Shown one piece after another: positions 1-8,281 of a stretch of 28,915 bases of DNA (position 1 is the stretch's first letter; each line of letters starts with the position of its first letter). The stretch is from a virus: the IMG/VR virus record IMGVR_UViG_3300030101_001012, positions 1 to 28,915 of that record; one strand, written 5' to 3'. The translations under genes were made by a program, and so were the position numbers. The notes under the pieces were generated by a model. It saw only the letters and a program-made list of their open reading frames with translations. It made no database searches and had not been told where the DNA came from.

Positions 1-101
1 ATGTATGCCGGCACTTCAGCGACCCAATCAATCCCGTTAGTATATACACGCAAACTTACCTGTCGCGCTTCGTGTTCTGTATTGAAAATATAATATCTCA
101 T
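1..101 (-). CDS. Partial hypothetical protein (N-terminus only)
   Basis: The reading frame opens at 101 and runs off the left edge of the window without a stop. It starts MRYYIFNTEHEARQ and continues with a basic, aromatic stretch (VYTNGIDWVAEVPAY). The start is set by an ATGA overlap with the stop of the upstream gene ending at 98, the same coupling used throughout this genome. It is the last visible gene of the tail-tip transcript, so it may be a small virion or tail-associated protein. I do not recognise a family from 33 residues. Confidence 0.6.
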   Translation of the reverse strand, partial: MRYYIFNTEHEARQVSLRVYTNGIDWVAEVPAY

Positions 102-361
102 TCTTCTTCTTCGTCAAGCCAATGCTCATAAACTGTAAATGTGCCATCCTCATTATATACGTACTTTGCAACAAATAAGTCGTCGTCTGGCAACTGTACG
201 TCGTCAGGCAGTTGCACAATTTCTAGTGTGTTTGTTGTGTTGGCCCTTGTCACTTTGTGCGGCGCATCATTGTTCCAAGCATAATAAATATCATCCTCAA
301 AAATTATATTGTCCGCGAACAATACTACCTGCCGGTCAGCTTGTGTAATCAATATTTTCAT
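98..361 (-). CDS. Small acidic hypothetical protein (87 aa)
   Basis: It encodes 87 residues beginning MKILITQADRQVVLFADN, with a mostly beta-type pattern and a strongly acidic C-terminus (WLDEEEE). It contains a short internal duplication, LPDDVQLPDDD, around residues 51-61. Its start overlaps the TAA of the large tail-tip gene by one base (TAATG) and its stop overlaps the next start (ATGA), so it is translated as part of the tail-tip operon. Its position directly after the putative receptor-binding protein suggests a small accessory virion protein or chaperone, but that is inference from position only. No family is recognised. Confidence 0.65.
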   Translation of the reverse strand: MKILITQADRQVVLFADNIIFEDDIYYAWNNDAPHKVTRANTTNTLEIVQLPDDVQLPDDDLFVAKYVYNEDGTFTVYEHWLDEEEE

Positions 362-3300
362 TATGTATTTGTTGTTGTAAATGTATTTGCAATTGTGCCT
401 CTGAATGATGTGTTTGCCCTTGTTATCATTGCCGTAAGCATTGCGCCGTTATCTTTATCTACTTGTGTTATCAAATTATATCCGCGATAAGGGTCAGACG
501 ATGTTGGATTGCTAGGGTCTACTAGAACGACTTTGCTGCTTGCCGTATCAAATTTAGATACATCCCATGTGTTAGCTGATGCGTCGTATGTTGCAGGAAA
601 TACAATAAAGTCGCCTGTGTCTGCGCCACTGTTAAACAGGCCGCCGGCCAATAAAAACTGAGTAGAACTGTCAGATATGCCGTCAAAGTATTTGCGTATC
701 GCTAACCGTAAAGGCTGCTTGCTGCTGCTGCCAAATGTTGCGGCTGCGCCAACTGTAAATGTCGTGCCGTTCCATATTACACCGTGTATCTGCGATGTGT
801 TAGCAGTTCTATCGTGCAAAGCCATTAGGCCTCTACCGTTTGTTATAAAGTCCGCAAAGTAGTAAAACCCATCTTGATTATTGCCAGACTTGAACAGTGT
901 GTCGCCAACTACTTCAAGAAGTGTGTTTGTGCTAGTATTATATTCATACACAGCATAATGCAATAATCCTGAAAAGCTGCTGCCTCCTGTAAAGTAAAAC
1001 GATGCGAAGCATTTTTTGCCACCTACTTCGCCTAGATTTATAATATGCGCACCGCCATGACCAGGCGATGAACCTGCACCTCTAGGATATAATATACCGC
1101 GCTGAGTAATTGCCTGTGTACTAATATTTAAATCATATACCCTTACGTATGGCGTTGCATTACTTCGAGTTAATCCTGTAGCTGCTAATGTATATACGTT
1201 TGCACTAGGCTCATTTATAACTATAAATTGTGTGCCTCTGTCTATATAATTTGCGGTGTCACCATCATTAATAGTAAAGTCTATCGTTACATTACTTGTG
1301 CCGCCTGTATATGTGCAAATTTTAAATACGTTGCCTGTACCTACTTCAGGAGATACCATAAAAAATTTATCATCTGTAAGTCTGCAAATACCTGCTGCTT
1401 GCCCACGACCATAAGGGTCAAAGTCTGCTGTATTGTTAAATGCAACCAAAGGTGTTGCGCTTGTTGTTAGTGTGCCACCGCTTTGCGTTAGTCCTATAAC
1501 TGTCCAATCTTGATTATCTGCGTTTGTTGCTTGACCTAGACTTGATATATAGCGGCCGCGTTTTAATTCAACAGGCCATTGATTTGTATTTGTGTTGTTT
1601 ATGCCTGTCAGCACGTTTTGCTGTGTGCCAACTGATGCAATTGCTGTTAATATTGCAGGCCCTATTTCTTGGCTAGATGCAAATGAATCAACAGCTAATA
1701 ATTCAACCTCAACCATCTGCTCGTCTAGCATAGGGTCAAAGTCTTTTACTTTGTTTATTATAAACCGCTGATTCATCAGCGTGTAATACTTTGTAAAATC
1801 TAGGTTAACGTACTCAGCGCGCGTCAATAATATTTTTGTAATTAGCGTGCGCGTCGTTATCAATTTGTCTAGCGTTGTTTTCCAAAACCGCTCGTATAAA
1901 CCATCAACCATTGTGACCGTGTTAGCGTTGTAAATACCTAGATTCACGTCATCAATATCATTGCTGTTTATATCAGTCAATGCGCCTAACCCAATAGCAT
2001 CAGACGCCTGCCTGGTTACACTTACATCGGCAACGTCTACATTCAGTATCGTGTCAAAGTCAGATACTTTAGTTACAATACTCGCACGGCTAGAGCCATC
2101 GCCTAAAGCTAAGTTTTCATCAGTGTGTGCGTATGGATTAACAGTCATGCAATTGTACATGAACGGATAACCTAGTTGTGTAATTGTAAAGCCAGTTGAT
2201 AATTCATATACCCATTGTCGCCAGGTCGGCGTAAATAAATATGCCTCAATGCCTGTAAATCTACTTGTCACAGGACTTATGAAATCTACGTGACGTGGCA
2301 TACCCATCGGCGCAGAACCAGACTTGAATACGAATAACCTATTTGCAAAAGTGTTGTCAGGGTCATAGGTAATTGATGTTGCCTGGTTTGCTTCATCTTC
2401 TGTAATTGGGCCAATAAACCCACGTGTGCGCACGCGGTCAAACTTAGCTTGATAAAACTTACTAAGGCTTGTGTTGAATGGCAACTGTATGTCTGTAATG
2501 CCTTCCTCATTATTGCTGTCTAAGTCAACAATATATCGCACTTCGGGTTGATTCACTGTATCGTCAGTTATGAAAGGGTACATATTTTCGTCAATAGGAT
2601 ATGTTTCAGTTCCCCATGACAAACGCACTTGACGCTTATAGTTGCCTGATTTGTATTGTATTTCCTGGTCTACGCTAACCTTATCTGACCAGTCAACAGT
2701 GCCAGAATAAAATCCGTTGTATGTAGTACCGTTCCATGATGTCCAATTTTCGCGCGGCTCAACCTTTAATGTAATGCCGTCAAAACTAAATACAAGGTTA
2801 AATGTTTTGCAAACATTCATAAAAAAGTCTAGCATTGTTACATCAGCAGGCAAGAAAAAACGCCAATCTTCCGTCGTGCCGAATGTGACGTTTGGGTAAT
2901 CGTCTTGACTACGGTCGCTGTAATATATGTTGTCAAAAAATCCGTGCGTTGCGTTACCAGTTAAAAAGTCGCTGTCTAGCTTAAATGCGTCAAAGCCAAA
3001 CACTTGTTGAACAAGCGGATTTGTTGCTGTGCCAAATATACCGTCAATCAAAAAGTCTAGCCTGAATGCAGGCCAAAAGTCTGTTCCCTTTGCGTTGCGG
3101 CTAGTGCCGTTGTATGTTTCAGTGCTGTCGTAATTGTTTGCATTGCTGTCGCTAAACTTGTACATATACGGATTGACGAATACATAGCTAGGGTCAGCAA
3201 TTGTGCGAGGGTCCGCTAGAACACGTGATAATATATTTAAATCTGTGTACGCTAGTTGCAAAACTGTGCCGCTCGTGTTTGTTGTCATATCAGACATTTT

Positions 3301-3678
3301 CAGCGATTGTAAGGCAACGACCCATGATTCATTTCCGCCTACAAATTGGCATTCAAACTCTAAGGCATTTGTGTTGCGTTTAGCTTTAAGTATGTACACA
3401 TATCCATCATCAATCACATTACCGTTTACAATTATTAAGCACTGTTGCTTATATACATTCAGCGCATCTATGTCTGTACCTATCACGTGCGCATATCCTA
3501 GTGCCTGCACATTTTCAGCAGTTGCAGGTATTTTAAAAGTCTTGCTAGACGTTTTGTTGCGTTTCTGTATGTCCTGCACTTCCGCAATTGATTTGCTCAA
3601 AGTGAAAGGAAAGTCGCCTTCACTGCCTAATGTGATAAATTTATTAGTCTGTTTTATGTATAGTTGCGCGGCCCTCAT
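361..3678 (-). CDS. Large tail-tip / baseplate protein with beta-propeller-like C-terminus
   Basis: This 1105-residue protein is the largest gene in the window. The first ~130 residues contain IAEVQDIQKRNKTSSKTFKI, a pattern I associate with baseplate or tail-tip proteins of Bacteroidota phages (an 'I-x-DIxKR...SKTFxIP.T..N' signature). Residues to about 680 look like the structural hub, ending with a section on placing and defining a region (LDFTKYYTLMNQRFIINKVK). The last ~400 residues are Gly/Thr/Asn-rich with repeating short beta strands and aromatic turns (SGLLHYAVYEYNTSTNTLLE, HGVIWNGTTFTVG), resembling a beta-propeller or repeat adhesin. I infer tail tip plus receptor binding. Its start is coupled by ATGA to the 59-aa gene upstream. 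Function is from pattern recognition, not from a search. Confidence 0.65.
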   Translation of the reverse strand: MRAAQLYIKQTNKFITLGSEGDFPFTLSKSIAEVQDIQKRNKTSSKTFKIPATAENVQALGYAHVIGTDIDALNVYKQQCLIIVNGNVIDDGYVYILKAKRNTNALEFECQFVGGNESWVVALQSLKMSDMTTNTSGTVLQLAYTDLNILSRVLADPRTIADPSYVFVNPYMYKFSDSNANNYDSTETYNGTSRNAKGTDFWPAFRLDFLIDGIFGTATNPLVQQVFGFDAFKLDSDFLTGNATHGFFDNIYYSDRSQDDYPNVTFGTTEDWRFFLPADVTMLDFFMNVCKTFNLVFSFDGITLKVEPRENWTSWNGTTYNGFYSGTVDWSDKVSVDQEIQYKSGNYKRQVRLSWGTETYPIDENMYPFITDDTVNQPEVRYIVDLDSNNEEGITDIQLPFNTSLSKFYQAKFDRVRTRGFIGPITEDEANQATSITYDPDNTFANRLFVFKSGSAPMGMPRHVDFISPVTSRFTGIEAYLFTPTWRQWVYELSTGFTITQLGYPFMYNCMTVNPYAHTDENLALGDGSSRASIVTKVSDFDTILNVDVADVSVTRQASDAIGLGALTDINSNDIDDVNLGIYNANTVTMVDGLYERFWKTTLDKLITTRTLITKILLTRAEYVNLDFTKYYTLMNQRFIINKVKDFDPMLDEQMVEVELLAVDSFASSQEIGPAILTAIASVGTQQNVLTGINNTNTNQWPVELKRGRYISSLGQATNADNQDWTVIGLTQSGGTLTTSATPLVAFNNTADFDPYGRGQAAGICRLTDDKFFMVSPEVGTGNVFKICTYTGGTSNVTIDFTINDGDTANYIDRGTQFIVINEPSANVYTLAATGLTRSNATPYVRVYDLNISTQAITQRGILYPRGAGSSPGHGGAHIINLGEVGGKKCFASFYFTGGSSFSGLLHYAVYEYNTSTNTLLEVVGDTLFKSGNNQDGFYYFADFITNGRGLMALHDRTANTSQIHGVIWNGTTFTVGAAATFGSSSKQPLRLAIRKYFDGISDSSTQFLLAGGLFNSGADTGDFIVFPATYDASANTWDVSKFDTASSKVVLVDPSNPTSSDPYRGYNLITQVDKDNGAMLTAMITRANTSFRGTIANTFTTTNT

Positions 3679-3854
3679 TGCAGTTTATCCATTGTTGTCA
3701 TCTGCTCAATCAACCAGGTAACTAATATGTCACATTGGTCGTATTCTAAATTCATTGAAAAAGTCGCCTCGTCATTATTATCAAAAGTGACGCAAATGTA
3801 GTTGTCAGCGTTGCGCAGCTTTGGGTACATTACTTTTATTTCTGCTGTTGTCAT
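3675..3854 (-). CDS. Small hypothetical protein between tail genes (59 aa)
   Basis: This 59-residue frame begins MTTAEIKVMYPKLRNADNYI and ends QMTTMDKLQ. It fills the gap between the 448-aa and 1105-aa tail genes exactly, with ATGA overlaps at both ends (start at 3854 overlaps the upstream TGA; its TGA at 3675 overlaps the next ATG). Perfect coupling at both ends is the main evidence that it is real. It is acidic with an amphipathic C-terminal helix (CDILVTWLIEQMTTM). I do not recognise a family; a small tail assembly or connector component would fit the location. Confidence 0.7.
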   Translation of the reverse strand: MTTAEIKVMYPKLRNADNYICVTFDNNDEATFSMNLEYDQCDILVTWLIEQMTTMDKLQ

Positions 3855-5197
3855 ACGTCTGCATATCTGTAAGTGAAAGACAATTTTTGCGCGCGGTTGT
3901 TTTTAATTACATCAACCTTGCCGTCATTGATTGTTATTCTACGAACACGCTCGTAACCAGTGTCCGGATGCGTCACGTCAAACGATGTACCAAATTCTGT
4001 ACTTGTATCAACAACATAATGCACTGGCGATGCGAAAAAGTCTAAAGCAATTTCACGGCCTTCCTCTGGTGTAAATGGCAGTGTGTTGTTAATTGTAAAC
4101 TCATATTCGCTTTTAGGATTGATTGCACGTTGCCGCGCACCTGTCAGTAGATATGCGCCTAAATCATTAGTGTTTGCCGCAAATGGGTCTGTATTAACTA
4201 GAGCAGTATTACCGCGACTGCTGATAACTGCTTCATTCGTTTTAGAATGTAAGGTCAGCGTTTCGTGTACGCCAAAGCGATTCATGTATATAAATGTCGT
4301 TGGGCATTTTATGTTGTGCTTTGCAGGGTTCAGAAACGTCATTGACGCAAATGCGCTGTCTGTTGTGTTGCTGATTGCAATGCCTACGCTAGTAAATACA
4401 CTGATAATTGTTGATACTGATACCGGCGTTGATGTACCTGTTAACACAAAGCCAGATTCGCCAGATGCAACTGATATATCCTGCAAGTCGCTTATAGATA
4501 CCGGCACTGAACATATCTTGCTTTGTTGGAATAGACCACCGGCTAACGTTGTATCAATTGTTGCAGTTGCGTATGAAGTATCGTTGACATATACTGTAAC
4601 ACTCATTCCGCCTGTAATGCCTAGCGGAAAATTAAAAAACGTCACACGGCTGTAATCAGATAGGAATACACTTGTCCGCCGGCCATCTCTAGGTTGAAAA
4701 AACGCTGTATCAAAAGCACCAAAGTCTTTACGTGAATACGGCAATGATGATAAGAAATATCTGTTGTCAAAGTATTCTTGCGCCGTACCTGTTGAATTAA
4801 ATACCTGGTGCTTTGCCTTTGTTATGTAAAAGCCGTTCGATGATAGTGTTGCGCTTGTTGTGCCGGTTGTTTCTATTTCAGTCATTTCAACTGCAATAAA
4901 CCTTAACAAATTGTCATAGTAGTGTATAGCAGGCGTTGCATCAAAACTTACTAAGTCGTCACGTATTATAGTTAGAAAGCTGTTGAGATAATCACTTACG
5001 TTAAACGTAAATTCGCTATTGATTAGCGGCGCAAAGTATGCCGGTACGTTAGACAACACTGTGCCGGTATTGCCATCTTTTACTTCAAACTTGATAAACT
5101 TGATGCTTGCGTTGTTGCTTGTTGCTTTTATTATGCACGGGTATTCAGATGACCAGAACGTGTTGCTGTTTGGTTGTGATGTTATAGTGATTGCCAT
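3851..5197 (-). CDS. Tail structural protein (448 aa)
   Basis: This 448-residue protein begins MAITITSQPNSNTFWSSEYP and is rich in Ser, Thr, Asn and aromatic residues with alternating beta-strand patterns, typical of phage tail structural proteins. It has no signal peptide or clear catalytic motif. Its N-terminus overlaps the HK97-gp10-like neck gene by 16 bases and its stop is coupled to the 59-aa gene that precedes the tail-tip protein. Order and composition suggest a distal tail or baseplate component that connects the tube to the 1105-aa tail-tip protein. The general class is fairly secure; the exact role is inferred. Confidence 0.6.
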   Translation of the reverse strand: MAITITSQPNSNTFWSSEYPCIIKATSNNASIKFIKFEVKDGNTGTVLSNVPAYFAPLINSEFTFNVSDYLNSFLTIIRDDLVSFDATPAIHYYDNLLRFIAVEMTEIETTGTTSATLSSNGFYITKAKHQVFNSTGTAQEYFDNRYFLSSLPYSRKDFGAFDTAFFQPRDGRRTSVFLSDYSRVTFFNFPLGITGGMSVTVYVNDTSYATATIDTTLAGGLFQQSKICSVPVSISDLQDISVASGESGFVLTGTSTPVSVSTIISVFTSVGIAISNTTDSAFASMTFLNPAKHNIKCPTTFIYMNRFGVHETLTLHSKTNEAVISSRGNTALVNTDPFAANTNDLGAYLLTGARQRAINPKSEYEFTINNTLPFTPEEGREIALDFFASPVHYVVDTSTEFGTSFDVTHPDTGYERVRRITINDGKVDVIKNNRAQKLSFTYRYADV

Positions 5198-5634
5198 TGC
5201 TTGCCGATTGTTGCTTCAAATGACGCTGCTGCGTCTTTACTTAGTTCTTTAATTATATCAGGCTGCACCTCTTTCATTGTGTCTTCAATAACGTGCAATT
5301 TAGATTCATCTAATGATGTGCCTCGTATTTTGCGCGGCGCGCCGTACTTGCCAATGTTTGCACGGATTGCCCACGCTGCCTCCTGTGGTATGCCTTTTGC
5401 TATACACCATTCTAATATCCTACTGTATGGCGGCTTTCCGCCAGGCTTGCGGCCTTTTTCTATGTACTGCCAATGGTCTGCACCGTAAAAGGTCAGCACC
5501 ATATCCGCGTCATCAAATACTGAATAGACCGATGATATACTGCGCTGTGTTGCGTTGCGGCCTTTTGCATTCATCGTTGCCTGCAATCCGGATATAACAA
5601 TCTCAGTTATTTTATCTGCGTTTACCTTAATCAT
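5182..5634 (-). CDS. HK97 gp10-like neck / tail completion protein
   Basis: The centre of the protein reads YIEKGRKPG, then ILEWCIAKGIPQEAAWAIR, then IGKYGAPRKIRG. This arrangement (FIExGRxPG...W...KGI...AWxIRxxIxxxGxP) is the signature of the HK97-gp10-like family, which joins head completion proteins to the tail. I place the start at the internal ATG at 5634 (MIKVNADKITE) rather than 5664, because it gives an 8-base overlap with the upstream TAA, whereas the longer version would add ten residues inside the upstream gene. The protein is then about 150 residues, normal for the family. Neighbours are another connector-type gene and the tail proteins. Confidence 0.72.
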   Translation of the reverse strand: MIKVNADKITEIVISGLQATMNAKGRNATQRSISSVYSVFDDADMVLTFYGADHWQYIEKGRKPGGKPPYSRILEWCIAKGIPQEAAWAIRANIGKYGAPRKIRGTSLDESKLHVIEDTMKEVQPDIIKELSKDAAASFEATIGKQWQSL

Positions 5635-6097
5635 TATGCACACAAAAGTCTGTTTCAACATCAACGTTGAATGTTACGTACAAAGCACACAAATTGAGTT
5701 GACTGCTGTAAGGTATGTGCCGCATCTCTAGGCCGCTTGTTACCTGTGTTTCAGGGTAATCGCTGACATTATCTAGCAGGCTAAATGTTAACGTTTCAAA
5801 GCTGTGCATCTTAGTCCACCAATAATCCCATCGGTTTACGGCTGTCACTGTTTGGTCTGCCTGGTGCAGGTTATCAGCTAACAGCAACACAACTTGATAC
5901 CTGATGTATTGTTCGTTATTATTCTCTACATCAGATATTGCAGCATTTTGCAGCATCAATCCATAATACGGCATAGCCTGGTTCGCTAGCTTGTTCAACT
6001 CGCTTTCATCCCAAATGTAACCGTATGACGTTATGCCATTTGCTGTAAAGGCGTGTTCTAACCGTGACTTGACTTTATTTAAAGAACCTAGTGCCAT
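5627..6097 (-). CDS. Putative head-tail connector / tail terminator protein (156 aa)
   Basis: It encodes 156 residues starting MALGSLNKVKSRLEHAFTAN. The size, mixed alpha/beta pattern and place between a small upstream gene and the gp10-like neck protein match the slot usually held by a tail terminator or tail completion protein. A conserved-looking core includes WDYWWTKMHSFETLTFSLLD, and the C-terminal half carries beta-strand patterns (LCALYVTFNVDVETDF). The start overlaps the upstream TAA by one base (TAATG). I cannot name a family with confidence; function is inferred from position. Confidence 0.5.
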   Translation of the reverse strand: MALGSLNKVKSRLEHAFTANGITSYGYIWDESELNKLANQAMPYYGLMLQNAAISDVENNNEQYIRYQVVLLLADNLHQADQTVTAVNRWDYWWTKMHSFETLTFSLLDNVSDYPETQVTSGLEMRHIPYSSQLNLCALYVTFNVDVETDFCVHND

Positions 6098-6438
6098 TAT
6101 TCGCCGTTCCTGTGCAGCATAATTAGAAAACCAGTTGTTGTCACAAACGGCATCATTGGCTCGTCTACATCTACTTTTTCCGCTTTTGTTTCAAGCACCG
6201 GTGTGACTGATACAATTTTATATCCGCCAAATGGGTTATTTCTTAGGTCAAAGTCATTTAACAGTCTATCCATTTCCCTAGTTATTTCATTATCGCGGCT
6301 CATTGCTCGCAACGCATCTACTGATGTGTCCATTTTTTTATGCTTTGTTTCAATTCTGTCGCGCTTGTCGTGTATGTTTTGCTCTTGTTGTTTTACTTCC
6401 TGGTGAGTCACTGGAAGGAATAGTATTCTTAATGACAT
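6097..6438 (-). CDS. Hypothetical protein, first gene of the neck/tail operon (113 aa)
   Basis: The 113-residue product has a charged helical segment at about residues 13-60 (VKQQEQNIHDKRDRIETKHK, possible coiled coil) followed by a beta-rich part ending MPFVTTTGFLIMLHRNGE. It is the first gene after the 329-bp non-coding island, so it probably lies just downstream of a late promoter, although I found no clean TAnnTTTG element in front of it. A minus-strand TATATTTA at about 6456-6463 differs from the consensus at the last base and has no good TTG partner. It sits where head-tail adaptor proteins are often found, but no family is recognised. Confidence 0.6.
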   Translation of the reverse strand: MSLRILFLPVTHQEVKQQEQNIHDKRDRIETKHKKMDTSVDALRAMSRDNEITREMDRLLNDFDLRNNPFGGYKIVSVTPVLETKAEKVDVDEPMMPFVTTTGFLIMLHRNGE

Positions 6439-6520
6439 TGTATATCGTTTGCACTAAATATAATGAATAAAAACTGAAACCGTTTTTGACCTGTATGTTA
6501 CATTGTTTTGTTTTCTATTA

Positions 6521-6556
6521 TATTCTTTTAGCATTGCAGCAGCATTGCAGCAGCAT
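6521..6556 (+). repeat. 11-bp tandem repeat TGCAGCAGCAT x2 with leading arm
   Basis: TGCAGCAGCAT occurs at 6535-6545 and again at 6546-6556 with no spacer. It is preceded at 6524-6534 by TCTTTTAGCAT, a degenerate unit. The stretch 6521-6537 (TATTCTTTTAGCATTGC) matches 15048-15064 at 16 of 17 bases, and there too it leads into 11-bp repeats. The period of about one helical turn is typical of protein-binding iterons. Confidence 0.55.
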
Positions 6557-6621
6557 ATTTTGTAAGTGTAAGATATTGTCTTATATTAGCACAGGAAGAA
6601 TGTTTCTTGTGTTTAGTTCAT

Positions 6622-6663
6622 AGCCTCTACCCTAACCAATGCCGGACGGGTAGAGGCTTTTTT
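6622..6663 (+). terminator. Rho-independent terminator, plus-strand direction
   Basis: A perfect 11-bp inverted repeat, AGCCTCTACCC (6622-6632) and GGGTAGAGGCT (6648-6658), encloses a 15-nt loop and is followed by TTTTTT. In the minus direction the hairpin is followed by ATGAACTAAA, so it should not stop minus-strand transcription. It therefore marks the end of a plus-strand transcript that starts within the preceding ~180 bases. Confidence 0.8.
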
Positions 6664-6677
6664 GTTATATTAGATAT

Positions 6678-6767
6678 ATGGACTTACAAAGCATATTGAT
6701 TATTGTCTTCTGCACCGCTTACATCTTAGGAACATTCTATTGGGTCGGCCGTACTATGGACGATTGA
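6678..6767 (+). CDS. Possible 29-aa single-pass membrane peptide
   Basis: The frame ATG...TGA encodes MDLQSILIIVFCTAYILGTF followed by YWVGRTMDD, a single hydrophobic segment of about 17 residues with a short polar tail. It ends at 6767, exactly one base before the TerL stop codon (6768), in convergent orientation. The start context is A/T-rich (TTAGATAT before ATG) as in neighbouring genes. Against it: it is tiny, lies just downstream of a plus-strand terminator and would need its own promoter. If real it may be a small lysis or membrane modulator. Treat as a candidate only. Confidence 0.3.
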   Translation: MDLQSILIIVFCTAYILGTFYWVGRTMDD

Positions 6768-7922
6768 CTACTTTATACTAAACGCTCTACTGCTGTGCAG
6801 CTTTGTGTATCTGGCTGCGTCAATAGCGTGGTCTAGGTATTTGCGCGGCGTGTCTAGCATTATGCCTGACCTAGTGCGCTCGTAGACATAGTTGCGTAAC
6901 TCCTTGATAAGATTGATTGACCGCTTAGTTACAACAAACGGCTTTGCCTTCATCATAGCTAGGCCGCCATCTACTGAGCCTCTAAACTTTTTAACTCCCA
7001 TTATTTGCACGCCGTTTTGCCCTAGCTGCCGTATCACTGTTTCGTGCGATGGGTCAGCCACAACCATCCGCCTGACATCGCCTGCACGTATAACAGCCAT
7101 TAACTTGTTAAAGCCGAAGCCTGGCTCATAATGTATTTCATCGTAATAATCTATGCCATCGTGCTGCCATAGGTCAACAAGCGTTGACGGATTTGCTTCG
7201 CCAAAGTCCATTCCGGAACAGATGTAACGCGCGTTGTCTGGCAAATTACCAATAGACCACACAGACGGCGGAAATATAACTCCTGACGGTGTACCTATTT
7301 CTCCAAGACCAAACACATTGTACCAATCTTTGTCGTGCTTCCTGCTTTCTATGTTGTCAATTGTAACCTGGTCAAGTGCTTCGTTGTGCGTATAGTTTAG
7401 TTTCACAAAACGTAGCTTTTCCCTAAATTCCTCATCAGGGTGTCCAAGCAATTCAGTGTGTGCCCAAAACTCGCTGACAGGGTTAAAGTCAATGATTGAC
7501 CATTTGCGCGTCCGTATAAACAATTCACTCCACGCCTCGTATCCTATATTGTTCGCCTCGTTAACAAATAAGTAGTCACGCCGCGCGCCTCGCAGCTTAT
7601 CACTTTGGTCAGCACTAAAAAACTCAAACGTCGCGTTCTTTATCTTGTACGTGTGGCTTGACTTGTTGTGCTGCCGTGCTTTGTACATATTGTTGTCAGT
7701 TAGTATCGTAAAGAAATCGCGCATTGCGCCACGCCTTAAATGTGGCAATGATTCTGATACTATACTGATAAGGCCGGTCAGGCTGCTTTTGTGTGCCGCT
7801 AGAATTAAGTATTGCAACACCGCGTAAGTTTTGCCTGCTGATGTGCCACCTTGTACAATTACAATGCGTCCATCTGCTTGTATGGCCTCGCCTACTTCGC
7901 CAAATGCTGTCGTCGTTTTCAA
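6768..7922 (-). CDS. terL: Terminase large subunit
   Basis: This is the ATP-driven DNA packaging motor and nuclease. The 384-residue protein has a Walker A motif GGTSAGKT at residues 25-32 and a Walker B-type strand DYLFVNEAN at 116-124, where the catalytic carboxylate follows an Asn. The C-terminal RNase H-like nuclease is visible as GMDFGE (D239), VVADPS (D290) and YLDHAIDAARY (D364, D368). Length is on the short side but complete for Terminase_3/6C-type enzymes. Its start overlaps the TerS stop (ATGA). It is the last gene of the ParB-glycosyltransferase-dioxygenase-TerS-TerL run, so packaging and DNA modification are probably co-expressed. Confidence 0.95.
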   Translation of the reverse strand: MKTTTAFGEVGEAIQADGRIVIVQGGTSAGKTYAVLQYLILAAHKSSLTGLISIVSESLPHLRRGAMRDFFTILTDNNMYKARQHNKSSHTYKIKNATFEFFSADQSDKLRGARRDYLFVNEANNIGYEAWSELFIRTRKWSIIDFNPVSEFWAHTELLGHPDEEFREKLRFVKLNYTHNEALDQVTIDNIESRKHDKDWYNVFGLGEIGTPSGVIFPPSVWSIGNLPDNARYICSGMDFGEANPSTLVDLWQHDGIDYYDEIHYEPGFGFNKLMAVIRAGDVRRMVVADPSHETVIRQLGQNGVQIMGVKKFRGSVDGGLAMMKAKPFVVTKRSINLIKELRNYVYERTRSGIMLDTPRKYLDHAIDAARYTKLHSSRAFSIK

Positions 7923-8281
7923 ATGTTATCTAGTACGTCTAATGAAATTTGCGACATTGGCTGAATTACAATTTGCGGCTCGCCAGTGTTTTCTATTTCC
8001 TGCCGTTCAATGTAGCCGCGTTTCTTGCCTTTTGTTTTCAAGTAGAATATTGTCGCTGCTGTACTGCCATCTTTAATCTGCTTGTGAAGGCTAGATTCGG
8101 CAAAGTCTAAGGCAATATCCTCAACATCGTTTATAGCTACCTTGTACGCATTGTCCTCGCGCATCCATCTGTAATGTGTTTCACGGCTTATTCCTACGGC
8201 TTTGCACGCACTGGTAACTATACCCAATGCTTTTTCCATAGCTTCAATCATCGCTTTTTTATTGGTGTCAGTTTTTGTCAT
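7919..8281 (-). CDS. terS: Terminase small subunit
   Basis: It recognises the packaging start and loads TerL. The 120-residue protein carries an N-terminal helix-turn-helix, ALGIVTSACKAVGISRETHY followed by RWMRED (about residues 18-43), typical of HTH-type small terminases. It then has an oligomerisation-type helical part (ALDFAESSLHKQIKDGSTAA) and TIFYLKTKGKKRGY, a motif I associate with this family. It overlaps TerL by four bases and is coupled to the TET/JBP dioxygenase upstream by another ATGA, an unusual neighbour for TerS. Confidence 0.88.
   Translation of the reverse strand: MTKTDTNKKAMIEAMEKALGIVTSACKAVGISRETHYRWMREDNAYKVAINDVEDIALDFAESSLHKQIKDGSTAATIFYLKTKGKKRGYIERQEIENTGEPQIVIQPMSQISLDVLDNI

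Larger units (their letters stand above)
6439..6767. other. Non-coding island between TerL and the neck genes
   Basis: About 330 bases hold no minus-strand gene. They contain an 11-bp tandem repeat (6535-6556), a strong plus-strand intrinsic terminator (6622-6663) and a possible 29-codon plus-strand ORF (6678-6767). A seven-codon mini-ORF (MFLVFSS, 6600-6623) is preceded by AGGAAGA and its stop overlaps the terminator stem. Because the terminator works only in the plus direction while the flanking genes run minus, a short plus-strand transcript is implied. The location beside the terminase would also suit a packaging site or origin, but nothing proves this. Confidence 0.5.

Noticed and set aside
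2286-2510. Second minus-strand frame inside the tail-tip gene
   Set aside because: The main frame is clearly coding across the whole stretch; this is a shadow frame.
3203-3721. Long plus-strand open frame opposite the tail-tip gene (172 aa)
   Set aside because: It lies wholly opposite a convincing minus-strand gene apart from its end; the product is Ser/Pro/Cys-rich without any motif, and no promoter or start context supports it.
4083-4655. Plus-strand open frame of 190 aa opposite the 448-aa tail gene
   Set aside because: It mirrors the low-complexity Thr/Val content of the opposite strand and has no recognisable protein features.
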